Part shown: positions 57,801-64,000 of the stretch, piece after piece
Layout of the letters: each line of letters begins with the position of its first letter
Numbering within the stretch: the first letter of the stretch is position 1
Source: Gymnogyps californianus
Lineage: Eukaryota > Chordata > Aves > Accipitriformes > Cathartidae
Length of the DNA: 64,000 nucleotides
Direction: 5' to 3'
Assembly: GCF_018139145.2 (NCBI RefSeq)
Contig: NC_059487.1
Location: 5,849,792-5,913,791, forward strand
Program-made: the position numbers and the translations under genes
Notes under the pieces: model-generated
The model's database searches: none
Seen by the model: only the letters and a program-made list of their open reading frames with translations
What the model was told of the DNA's origin: nothing

Positions 57801-60800
57801 GGACTGGGGGGTGTTACAGCCTTGTTGCATGATGTTTGCGGATCTCTGGGCCGAAGGGCTTCGGTCTCCGTCTGTCTCTAGGCACCCCTGTGCCTGCCGT
57901 GAGTGAATGCATGTCTACAGTGTGTGCTTGCTGTGCGGTGACACACTCCGCTGCTGCTCCTGGCACAGATGGTGCCTCGGGGTTTGGGGCTCAGACGTGT
58001 CCCCGCAGCCTGAGTACAGCCGAGGAGTACCCAGGGTTGTGCCGAGGAGCCACTCCAGCACACCTTGAACCTGCTCTCAGCGGGCAGCTGCCCCACAGGC
58101 AAGGATGCTCAGACCAATTTTGTAGGCTCCTTTTCTGTAAGGATTTGTACTCCCTCGCATACGCGTGGTCCAGCCTCCCTGCCAGGCTGCCGCAGGCTCT
58201 GGGGCTCCTGGGTGCTGGCTGAGCTGGGTCCGGTCTGCAGCAATCGGCCATCCCTCGGCTCCCCAGAGCCCGGAGGACGTTGTGCTTCAGGTGGCTGTTC
58301 CCACCTGGGCACTTCAGGGCACAGAGTGAAGAAGATGCAGGAGTGGGAGGAAGATGCAGGAATGGGAGGAAGAGGGCATTACCAAGGGCCCATGAGGCTT
58401 CTCAGCCCCCTCAGGATACACTCTGCATCCTCACCTATCGCTTCCTGGGCTCCATCTGTTGCCTCCAATGACCAGAAATGGGAGCTTCTCCTCTTAGCTG
58501 AAGAGTCCCGGGGCAGCCACGAGTGTCCCTCAGTGTCTGTCCTCTCCCTTCCTCCCTCTGTGGTGTGAAGGACTTGGCTCAGCCTCTGCTTGTGACCTTG
58601 CCCTCTGCTCCCTCTCCCCACACAGCCATCCGCCCCGAGGGGAAGAACAACCGCCTCTTCGTCTTCTCCATTAGCATGGCCTCAGTGTCGCGCTTGTCCC
58701 TTGATGTGGCAGCCGATACGCACGAGGACTTGCTGGACTGGGTGAAGAAGATCCGGGAGGCAGCCCAGACGGCTGATGCACGGGTGAGTCTGGATTGCCC
58801 TTGGCAGGGGAGACATCTCCTTGCCAAGTCCTGGATTTTCCAGGAGCTGAGGAGCAGGTGGAGGCTGGTGGTGGGGGCAGTGAGGAGGCAGCCTGCGACG
58901 ACTGGCAGAGCGGTTACAAAGACGATAAAGCCAGAGTAATCTTTGACAATATAGCAAGGGGTGGTGGCCATGCATTGTGGCTTGAGAGGTTCAGGCTGGA
59001 CATCTGGGAAGATCGGTCCATTGGGAGGGTGTTGCAGCCTCGGGAGGTGGGGGATCTCCATCCGTGGAGGGTGGCAAGGCTCAGCTACAAGGCCACAGCT
59101 GCCCTGCGCTGGTACCGGTGCCAGTCCTGCTCCAGGCGGGAGGTAGGACCCACCAAGGGCCCTTCCCATGGGCACTTTTGTGGTGTCCCCCCATGCAGAC
59201 CCAGCAGACCTGCTAGTGGTTCCCACAGCGTGGGCAGGAGCAGCCGCACCAGGCCAGCACTGCCGTTGACCGCAGTTGGTAAGCTGGGTTATCCAATGCC
59301 GCTGCTCCCCCCTGGCCCTGACACCTCTCTCTCCCTCTCTTGGCAGCTCTCTGAAGGGAAGATGATGGAGAGGAGGAAGAAGATTGCCCTGGAGCTTTCG
59401 GAGCTGGTGGTCTATTGCCGACCTGTGCCCTTCGATGAAGAGAGTGAGCATCTGCCGGTCTGGTGGCCACCGCAGGCAGTCACCGTGGCATTACAGACCC
59501 CACAGTGTGCCCCGAGGCGCTGCTTTGGCTAAATCTCAACAGAGGGCAGGTGTCCAAAGCAAGTTGGAACCAGTTTACATTGGAGGTCTGGAAATGTCCT
59601 TCTCCAGAGGGTGGAATTTCCCTTCCCCATCCCTCTGTTGCTGGGATCTGTCACCATCCAGAGCAGCTGCTGAGGGAGTGGGGCTGGGGAGCATCACGCC
59701 CGATCACCGAGAGCGGTTTCAATGCATTCGGCCATCGGTGTGGGGCACTCGGCAAATGCCTGCTGGGGCGGAGCAGGGTCTGCACAACCTGATGGTGGCT
59801 GAGCCAAGGGAGGAGAGGATGGTGTTAGGAAGGGGCCTGGGGTGGTTGAAGTGTCTGGAAAGGGAATGTGCTCCTGGCTTACACTGTGCTGTCTCCTCCC
59901 AGAGATCGGCACAGAGAGGGCCTGTTACCGAGATATGTCCTCCTTCCCCGAGACCAAGGCAGAAAAGTACGTCAACAAGATCAAAGGCAAGAAGTTCCTG
60001 CAATACAACCGCCTGCAGCTCTCCCGCATCTACCCCAAGGGCCAGCGCCTCGACTCCTCCAACTACGACCCCCTGCCCATGTGGATCTGCGGCAGCCAGC
60101 TGGTAGCGCTCAACTTCCAGACCCCAGGTGAGGGCAGCAGGCAGGGAAGGTGGGCAGGCTCCTGGGGTACCCTGTGCCTCCTCCCAGCCACCTGCCTGCA
60201 GCCCTGCTAACCCCATCCTGGCAAACAGGGGGTTTAGGAGGGGGTCTACAGTCTCCGTGCCGGGTGCAGGGAGCAGGACCCGGTGTTCATGTCCAGGCAT
60301 GTGGTTGCCGCAGGGGGATGTGCTCCGAGGGCTGGATTGACCTGGCTGAGCCAGGAGGTTGTGGTGCCATGAGAACAAGATGAAACGGAGAGGAAGCAGG
60401 GAGTTCCTCCAAGGTCCCTGGCAGCAGGCAGAGCGGCAGGGGATGTACCGAAGGGGACAGTGCAGCCCCAGCCCTGGGACATCAGCTGGTTGCAGGGTCT
60501 GAGTCAAGCTTGCTGCTCTGCTCACCTTTCCCCAGCTTCCACTCCTGCCGTGCAGTCCAGCTTTCCTCTTTCCCTGGCCCTTGCCAAACCCTGCTGTGAG
60601 CCTGTTCAGCTCACCAACCCACCAGAAAACTACCTGCCTCTTTTTTCCTGCTGGCTTTTTCATTCCTTTTGTGAATTCAAGCATCTCACAGGGCGGTTTG
60701 GCAAATGCTAAAGCCAGCACAAGGGAAGCTGAAAGGAGGGGGAGGAAAAGAAGGGGGTGACCCATGCAGCACTGGGTAGTTGGGCAGATCGCGCATGAGA

Positions 60801-63800
60801 AAGTCACCCTCTGGCCCCAGCACGTGCACAGGCTGCAGTGAGGCCGTGGCGCACAAGGCATTGCCAAGGGATGGGCCAGGTCCCCTTGCAAAGGGCTTCA
60901 CACGAGGCACCAATAACCCAGATCTGGCTTGTGGAAAGGGCACGGGGTCTCCTCCCTCCATCTCCTGCCTATGCTCTCCAGACAAGCCCATGCAGATGAA
61001 CCAGGCCTTGTTCATGTCCAGCGGCCAGTGTGGGTACGTCCTGCAGCCGACCAACATGCGGGATGACATCTTTGACCCCTTCGACAAGAGCACGCTGCGG
61101 GGGGTTGAGCCGCTCTCCATCTCCATTGAGGTCAGTACCTCATCCCAGCGTGGGGTCAGATCCAGGCGGTTATACCAAGCTTGGGGTGATATAATGTTTT
61201 TTCCGGGTTCCTGGCCTCTGTCTGCAGCTGCTCCTCACCAAACCCCCCTGCCCCTGCTTCAGAGCTATCCTGCACCGCAGGCTTGGAGAGCCCTTGCTGA
61301 AGGGGGAGACCCATGGGTGCTGCTGAGGGAAGCGCTACCAACCTCCCTGGGCACCTGGAGAGGAGTAGCAGGAGCATCCCTGGATGCTCCCCCTGGGACC
61401 CCTCCCGCCCAGTGCCCAGTGCCGGCAGGTGGCATCCACGAGCCGCAGAGGTGGCATCGCTGTCCCCGGAGCTTGGCCAGGACTGCCTGAGCGCAGGATG
61501 GCTGCCAACTGGGTAACACAAGAGCTGTGCCTTGTCCCTTCCTTGTCACTGAGTTGCTCCAGGCTCAACATTACCAACCTTGGTGTGACCCCTTCCCTCT
61601 CGGGAAGATGCTTGAGGTCGGAGCAGACTATTCAGCCCATTTCTGTGCTGCACTGCTGGTGATGATAAGAGGACAGGGGGCTGCTGGTGGGGGGTACTGG
61701 AGGATGGACTGCAGATGCTCGTTGAATCTTTTTCTTCCCGGATGGCAGGACTGGGGCTGAACTGTTCCCATGTCAGCTCACAGAGCCGCATGGCAGAAGC
61801 TCTGCAGGGGTATGGGATAGCTCAGCAGACAAAGGTCCTTGAGGGATGGGAAGGCCACAGCTGTGCCAAACCAGATGGCTTTTGTATTTGGACTGGTGGC
61901 TGTCCCACTAGCCTGTACAGGCATCCCTAGTGGTCTCGGAGCCGAGCTGACCATTTATCTGTGGGTCGGCAGTGTCCTCTGCAAGTCCCTTCATCTCAAG
62001 CAGACCTTGGGGAGGAGGCAGCGGAGATCCTGCCTTTAGGTGCTCACAGGTTTCTGACAACATGCACAAACTGCAGCTCCTCTGAGGCCACCTCTGTTTC
62101 AGAGTGATCCCACCTCAGAGAGCCACTGCCTTGCTCAGGGAGGACACCCCATTATGTCCCATCTGCACTATCATCAACCCCATACCCACTGTCTCCCTAA
62201 AAATCCCTGTCTATTTTCCAAATTCTTCCTGCATTCTGGGAGGCAGCTGCAACCAGCAGGTGTCAAGAGTCACTGTGCCGTAGCCTGTCACCGTCTCCTT
62301 TAAGAGACGGGCTCAGCTTTTTGTCCTCTGGCGAAACTGCCCGATGTCCCCACCAAAGCCAGCTTTCACGGATGGAGAAGCCGTCTCGAGCCCAGCATGA
62401 CTCAAAGCACATGATCCAGCGTTGGCAGCGCGTCCTTCCCCTGCAACAGCAGCGTGCCGACAGCACGCTGGAGTGGCATATGGCCGCTGGCAAGAGGGAG
62501 CTGGGATTTCTTTCTCCTGCAAGGAAGCAGGTTGTCATTTGAGTTGAGCACAGACTGTGCTACGAACAGGAGGCAGAGCAGCAGCAGAGAGCAGCTCCTT
62601 TTCGTCCTCAAGCCAAAGCAGGAGGGCCAAGAAGTTTCAGCAAAGAAGGGGGTGTCCAGCATAGCTCTGCAGACAGGGGAAGGCGGCTCGGCTTCGCAGC
62701 CCAGCTCCAGCTTGGCTGGCTGGAGGGGGGATGCTGTGGTCCCAGGCCTGGCTGTGCAGGTGGCAGACAGGAACCTGGGGCAGTTCAGCTGCCTTTTTTT
62801 ATGGCTTGCAAGTCAAATTGGTGATCGGTAACACCATAGCAGCTTCCAGGGGTGGGAGCTGTTTTTCTCCGAGAGGTAGGCTGGGCTAGGCTGGCTGTCA
62901 GTGTCTCTTCTCTCTCCAATTAGCAGAGCCAGGGTGATTTATTTGGAAAGAAAATGTCTTGGTATGCAAACACGGGGCTTTTTTGTGGTGTTTTTTTTTT
63001 TTTTCCTTTGCTCCTGTCTCTTACCAAGTCTCTCCCGCTCTCTGCCCAGGTCCTGGGGGCCCGGCACCTTCCCAAAAACGGAAGGGGAATCGTTTGTCCT
63101 TTCGTGGAGGTGGAGGTGTCCGGGGCCGAGTATGACAACGCCAAGCAGAAAACCGAGATCGTGGGTGAGTGGGTTAGTGAAGGGAAGGGAGAGGGATGCA
63201 CCACCGCTCCTGACCGTGGCATGAGCAAAGCCTGGCCCCAGGGTGGGGGCTGCCCCCACACTGCCCGTGGGCTCAGCATCAGCCGTGGTGGGCAGCGGGG
63301 GGCACGGGGCTCGGCGGGGGCTACCGATTGACAGCGGTGTTTTATGACTAGCGGACAACGGACTGAACCCTCTCTGGACCCCGAAGCCGTTCCACTTTCA
63401 GGTCAGCAACCCCGACTTTGCCTTCCTCCGCTTCGTGGTGTATGAGGAGGACATGTTCAGCGATGAGAACTTCCTGGCTCAAGCCACCTTCCTGGTGAAA
63501 GGCTTGAAGACGGGTAAAGTGCTCGGGGAAGCAGGGAGGGGGTGTCATGGTGGTCCTCACCAGTTTGCTTATTGCACCATTAACCAGGGAGATGCTGAGT
63601 CATGGGAGGACGCTGTCAGTCCCCAGGCTGGCTCAGTCCCTCCTGTCCCCATGACAGGTCACATCCCCAACCCGGTAAAGGAAGGAAGAAGCCATTTGCT
63701 AACATCTCTTGGGGCCAACTGCTACTTGAGGGGGGGGTGTTGGAGAAGACCCCCTTGAGTTCTGAGCCAGGGGACTGGCACCTCACTGCCTGTGCCGCGA

Positions 63801-63916
63801 GTGACGCTGGGGCTGTCTCTGCCATAGGTTTCCGAGCTGTACCTCTGAAGAACAACTACAGCGAGAACCTGGAGCTGGCTTCCCTGCTAGTCAAGATAGA
63901 CATTTTCCCTAGCAAG
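15666..63916 (+). CDS. PLCG1: Phospholipase C gamma 1, exons 1-30 (3' end outside window)
   Basis: Thirty exons joined in frame give 1207 codons. The enzyme hydrolyses PIP2 to IP3 and diacylglycerol at the plasma membrane after recruitment to phosphorylated receptors. Visible domains: PH (about 20-135), EF-hand region (about 150-290), X box (about 311-455), split PH first half (about 480-515), N-SH2 (about 541-650) with Arg577 in FLVRES, C-SH2 (about 659-750) with Arg685 in FLVRKR, regulatory segment with Tyr762, Tyr766 and Tyr774 (human 771, 775, 783), SH3 (about 785-845), split PH second half, Y box (about 945-1065), C2 (from about 1066). Catalytic His326, Glu356, Asp358, His371 and Glu405 are present. 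The start ATG at 15666 fits the family N-terminus, five residues shorter than human. Human PLCG1 has 1290 residues, so roughly the last 75 lie beyond the window. PLCG2 is excluded by closeness to gamma 1 throughout. Confidence 0.97.
16039..16055. repeat. G17 homopolymer
   Basis: Seventeen consecutive G on the plus strand in the 5' part of PLCG1 intron 1, still inside the CpG island. It is strongly G-quadruplex prone. Confidence 0.85.
20407..20430. repeat. Poly(A) run
   Basis: Uninterrupted A-run of about 23 bases in intron 1 at the edge of an AT-rich island. No retrogene-like sequence precedes it. Confidence 0.8.
21057..21077. repeat. Poly(T) run
   Basis: About 20 consecutive T in intron 1, at the far edge of the same AT-rich island as the poly(A) run at 20407. 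Confidence 0.8.
33057..33081. repeat. TTTTG simple repeat
   Basis: About four to five TTTTG units in intron 1. Confidence 0.7.
34095..34117. repeat. CTGC tetranucleotide repeat
   Basis: About five CTGC units in intron 1. Confidence 0.7.
38937..39089 (+). CDS. PLCG1: PLCG1 exon 2 (PH domain)
   Basis: 153 bp. Reads [20 protein letters not shown] and ends FRLKTLSLQ. Acceptor TCTTAG after a long T/C tract; donor GTAAAG. Confidence 0.97.
40252..40345 (+). CDS. PLCG1: PLCG1 exon 3 (end of PH domain)
   Basis: 94 bp. Reads [20 protein letters not shown] and ends PLQIE with a split Arg codon. Contains the conserved C-terminal PH helix with its Trp. Acceptor CACAG, donor GTGAGG. Confidence 0.97.
40901..40948 (+). 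CDS. PLCG1: PLCG1 exon 4 (start of EF-hand region)
   Basis: 48 bp, encoding [16 protein letters not shown] and sharing split Arg codons at both ends. Acceptor TTTAG follows a GT-repeat and T-rich tract; donor GTAAGA. Confidence 0.96.
40949..45937 (+). other. PLCG1: PLCG1 intron 4 (5 kb), no gene recognised
   Basis: Second-longest complete intron of the gene. It holds a short duplicated GATA/AP-1 stretch near 41500-41560, an AT-rich island near 42820-43100 and a C17 run at 44174-44190. No coding or RNA gene is visible. Confidence 0.75.
44174..44190. repeat. C17 homopolymer
   Basis: Seventeen consecutive C on the plus strand in PLCG1 intron 4, a G17 run on the other strand. Confidence 0.85.
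45938..46022 (+). CDS. PLCG1: PLCG1 exon 5 (EF-hand region)
   Basis: 85 bp. Reads [20 protein letters not shown] and RFLRERLT, one helix-loop-helix unit of the catalytic-core EF region. Acceptor GCCAG, donor GTGAGT. Confidence 0.97.
46355..46395. repeat. About 14-bp tandem repeat
   Basis: Roughly three copies of a unit like CCGCATCCCGGGT in intron 5, the last copy diverged. Confidence 0.6.
46882..46965 (+). CDS. PLCG1: PLCG1 exon 6 (EF-hand region)
   Basis: 84 bp, 28 codons, phase 0-0. Reads [20 protein letters not shown] and LMFSAQKM. Acceptor CCACAG after a nine-T run; donor GTAAGA. Confidence 0.97.
47316..47338 (+). CDS. PLCG1: PLCG1 exon 7, 23-nt microexon
   Basis: Encodes MDVPFLE plus two bases of the next codon, matching human MDLPFLE. 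The acceptor TTTTGCAG is strong. The donor GTGGAT is weak, but no better in-frame donor follows closely. The extent is supported by homology and phase. Confidence 0.85.
47880..47960 (-). mobile_element. CR1-like LINE fragment
   Basis: The plus strand reads CATAGAAAAGAGAGTTGG, then GGGACCTC and CATCCCTCTGCCC. This resembles the reverse complement of the 3' end of avian CR1 elements, in which CATAGAAT leads into TTGGAAGGGACC and then CCAACCCCCTGCC. It lies in PLCG1 intron 7. It is short and diverged; the boundaries are approximate. Confidence 0.5.
48541..48613 (+). CDS. PLCG1: PLCG1 exon 8 (EF region; acceptor uncertain)
   Basis: 73 bp. Reads [20 protein letters not shown] and EYQR. The acceptor chosen is CTGCTCTCAG, with an excellent CT-rich tract. 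It gives a linker four residues shorter than human. The 21 bases before it, from 48520, are also in frame after an AG at 48518-48519 and read FSLSALR, so the start could lie there. Donor GTGAGC at 48614. Confidence 0.85.
49680..49781 (+). CDS. PLCG1: PLCG1 exon 9 (EF region)
   Basis: 102 bp, 34 codons, phase 0-0. Reads [20 protein letters not shown] and [14 protein letters not shown]. Acceptor TTTGCAG, donor GTAAGA. Confidence 0.97.
50549..50667 (+). CDS. PLCG1: PLCG1 exon 10 (X box start, catalytic His326)
   Basis: 119 bp. Reads [20 protein letters not shown] and ends [11 protein letters not shown]. The His of SSSHNT is the first catalytic histidine (human His335). Acceptor GAGCAG, donor GTAAGG at 50668. 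Confidence 0.97.
51496..51581 (+). CDS. PLCG1: PLCG1 exon 11 (X box, Glu356)
   Basis: 86 bp. Reads [20 protein letters not shown] and RMGCRCIE. The final Glu is a calcium ligand of the active site. Acceptor GAAAG, donor GTGAGT. Confidence 0.97.
51913..52033 (+). CDS. PLCG1: PLCG1 exon 12 (X box, Asp358 and His371)
   Basis: 121 bp. Reads [20 protein letters not shown] and ends KEHAFVTS plus a split Asp codon. YHGHT holds the second catalytic histidine (human His380). Acceptor TTTCAG, donor GTGAGT. Confidence 0.97.
52476..52644 (+). CDS. PLCG1: PLCG1 exon 13 (X box, Glu405)
   Basis: 169 bp. Reads [20 protein letters not shown] and ends [10 protein letters not shown]. The split codon gives Asp where human has Glu. 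Acceptor CTCCCAG, donor GTGAAC. Confidence 0.97.
53094..53216 (+). CDS. PLCG1: PLCG1 exon 14 (X box to split PH linker)
   Basis: 123 bp, 41 codons, phase 0-0. Reads [20 protein letters not shown] and ends [12 protein letters not shown]. Acceptor CCACAG, donor GTATGT. Confidence 0.97.
54157..54258 (+). CDS. PLCG1: PLCG1 exon 15 (split PH first half, acidic tail)
   Basis: 102 bp, 34 codons, phase 0-0. Reads [20 protein letters not shown] and an acidic run ending NEDEEEQKE. Acceptor TTGCAG, donor GTGAGG. Confidence 0.97.
54492..54679 (+). CDS. PLCG1: PLCG1 exon 16 (N-SH2, Arg577)
   Basis: 188 bp. Starts [20 protein letters not shown] and ends [10 protein letters not shown] with the Trp codon split. 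GSFLVRES holds the phosphotyrosine-binding Arg (codon 54636-54638, human Arg586). Acceptor TGCCAG, donor GTGAGG. Codons here are noticeably GC-rich. Confidence 0.97.
54980..55180 (+). CDS. PLCG1: PLCG1 exon 17 (end of N-SH2)
   Basis: 201 bp. Reads [20 protein letters not shown] and ends [11 protein letters not shown] plus a split Glu codon. Acceptor CCGCAG, donor GTGAGT. Confidence 0.97.
55642..55761 (+). CDS. PLCG1: PLCG1 exon 18 (C-SH2, Arg685)
   Basis: 120 bp. Reads [20 protein letters not shown] and ends SYAISF plus a split Arg codon. GAFLVRKR holds the phosphotyrosine-binding Arg (human Arg694). Acceptor GAAAG, donor GTGCGT. Confidence 0.97.
56074..56254 (+). CDS. PLCG1: PLCG1 exon 19 (C-SH2, second part)
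   Basis: 181 bp. Reads [20 protein letters not shown] and ends [11 protein letters not shown]. This SH2 binds the enzyme's own phosphorylated Tyr774 during activation in this family. Acceptor TGCCAG, donor GTGAGT. Confidence 0.97.
56592..56669 (+). CDS. PLCG1: PLCG1 exon 20 (regulatory tyrosines)
   Basis: 78 bp, 26 codons, phase 0-0. Reads [20 protein letters not shown] and PMPTFK. It carries the equivalents of human Tyr771, Tyr775 and Tyr783; the last (codon 56637-56639) is the activating kinase site. Acceptor AACAG, donor GTACGC. Confidence 0.97.
57132..57235 (+). CDS. PLCG1: PLCG1 exon 21 (SH3 domain)
   Basis: 104 bp. Reads [20 protein letters not shown] and ends VEKQEGGW, the typical ALFDY start and GGW end of an SH3 first half. 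Acceptor TTGCAG, donor GTGAGT. Confidence 0.97.
57484..57580 (+). CDS. PLCG1: PLCG1 exon 22 (SH3 end)
   Basis: 97 bp. Reads [20 protein letters not shown] and ends [16 protein letters not shown] is the conserved SH3 C-terminal motif. Acceptor TTCCAG, donor GTGAGC. Confidence 0.97.
57706..57778 (+). CDS. PLCG1: PLCG1 exon 23 (linker to split PH second half)
   Basis: 73 bp if the first of three tandem CAG acceptors is used. Reads [20 protein letters not shown] and SCQI. Starting at 57709 would give one Gln and match the human length. The downstream frame is unaffected. Donor GTGAGT at 57779. Confidence 0.9.
58329..58376. repeat. 19-bp tandem repeat
   Basis: Two and a half copies of a GA-rich unit like GAAGATGCAGGAGTGGGAG in intron 23. 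Confidence 0.65.
58626..58783 (+). CDS. PLCG1: PLCG1 exon 24 (split PH second half)
   Basis: 158 bp. Reads [20 protein letters not shown] and ends [13 protein letters not shown]. Includes the C-terminal PH helix with DWVKKI. Acceptor CACAG, donor GTGAGT. Confidence 0.97.
59347..59443 (+). CDS. PLCG1: PLCG1 exon 25 (approach to Y box)
   Basis: 97 bp. Reads [20 protein letters not shown] and ends [12 protein letters not shown] plus one base. Acceptor TGGCAG, donor GTGAGC. Confidence 0.97.
59903..60127 (+). CDS. PLCG1: PLCG1 exon 26 (Y box)
   Basis: 225 bp. Reads [20 protein letters not shown], then [20 protein letters not shown] and [15 protein letters not shown]. It forms the substrate-binding half of the TIM barrel. 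Acceptor CTCCCAG, donor GTGAGG. Confidence 0.97.
60982..61130 (+). CDS. PLCG1: PLCG1 exon 27 (end of Y box)
   Basis: 149 bp. Reads [20 protein letters not shown] and ends [12 protein letters not shown]. Acceptor CTCCAG, donor GTCAGT. Confidence 0.97.
63050..63164 (+). CDS. PLCG1: PLCG1 exon 28 (C2 domain)
   Basis: 115 bp. Reads [20 protein letters not shown] and ends NAKQKTEIV plus one base. Acceptor TGCCCAG, donor GTGAGT. Confidence 0.97.
63352..63513 (+). CDS. PLCG1: PLCG1 exon 29 (C2 domain)
   Basis: 162 bp. Reads [20 protein letters not shown], then [20 protein letters not shown] and ends VKGLKT. Acceptor GACTAG, donor GTAAAG. Confidence 0.97.
63828..63916 (+). CDS. PLCG1: PLCG1 exon 30 (end of C2 domain)
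   Basis: 89 bp. Reads [20 protein letters not shown] and [10 protein letters not shown]. Donor GTAAGG at 63917. The remaining coding exons, for the C-terminal tail, lie beyond the window. Confidence 0.96.
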
Positions 63917-64000
63917 GTAAGGCTGGGTCACGCACAAGAAGGTGACTGTGCCGCAGGGCTGAGGAGCAAAGGCAGCGAGCCCTGCCTGGCCCGCCGGGTG

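Larger units (their letters stand above)
46023..63827 (+). other. PLCG1: PLCG1 introns 5-29, mostly ordinary
   Basis: Introns over 300 bases include 46023-46881, 46966-47315, 47339-48540, 48614-49679, 49782-50548, 50668-51495, 51582-51912, 52034-52475, 52645-53093, 53217-54156, 55181-55641, 56670-57131, 57779-58625, 58784-59346, 59444-59902, 60128-60981 and 61131-63049. Apart from a CR1-like fragment in intron 7 and minor tandem repeats, I see nothing in them. Introns 2 (39090-40251) and 3 (40346-40900) are likewise empty. All have GT-AG ends. Confidence 0.8.

Noticed and set aside
1..64000. CRISPR arrays, operons, prophage or plasmid features
   Set aside because: The window is intron-containing vertebrate DNA with no regularly spaced repeats or prokaryotic gene organisation.

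Overview
The window is vertebrate nuclear DNA and most likely avian. It holds two neighbouring housekeeping genes, both on the plus strand: the 3' half of DNA topoisomerase I (TOP1) and nearly all of phospholipase C gamma 1 (PLCG1). This gene order is also that of human chromosome 20. The bird call rests on compact introns, GC-rich spacers, very little interspersed repeat and one probable CR1 fragment. The species cannot be named from the sequence. No bacterial, viral or mobile-element gene system is present.

Region 1-8670 carries the last eight coding exons of TOP1, which enter in mid-gene at the equivalent of human residue 463. All five catalytic residues of the type IB topoisomerase are encoded here, and the 303 encoded residues match the human length exactly. 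A long AT-rich 3' UTR with three AATAAA signals follows. Region 8670-15250 is an intergenic spacer with no supportable gene. It holds an alternating purine/pyrimidine tract and, just before PLCG1, a 37-bp tandem duplication.

A CpG island at about 15230-16210 holds the PLCG1 promoter, a 5' UTR with a CGG run and a short upstream ORF, and the first coding exon. Intron 1 runs for about 23 kb (15868-38936) and contains no recognisable gene. It has several AT-rich islands that look like regulatory elements and one candidate recursive splice site. Twenty-nine further exons follow between 38937 and 63916, giving 1207 codons that end inside or just after the C2 domain. The last part of the gene, the C-terminal tail, lies beyond the window. 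Domain order is PH, EF-hand region, X box, split PH (first half), SH2, SH2, regulatory tyrosine segment, SH3, split PH (second half), Y box, C2. Catalytic and phosphotyrosine-binding residues are intact.

The two genes have unrelated roles. TOP1 relaxes DNA supercoils in the nucleus. PLCG1 is the receptor-tyrosine-kinase-activated lipase that cleaves PIP2 at the plasma membrane. The most interesting observations concern splicing and regulation: an apparent acceptor shift into PLCG1 exon 8, a triple CAG acceptor at exon 23, a strong-context upstream ORF beside a CGG run, and several intronic islands that resemble enhancers. Exon boundaries were set by reading splice consensus, phase and similarity to the human proteins as remembered. 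No alignment or database search was run.
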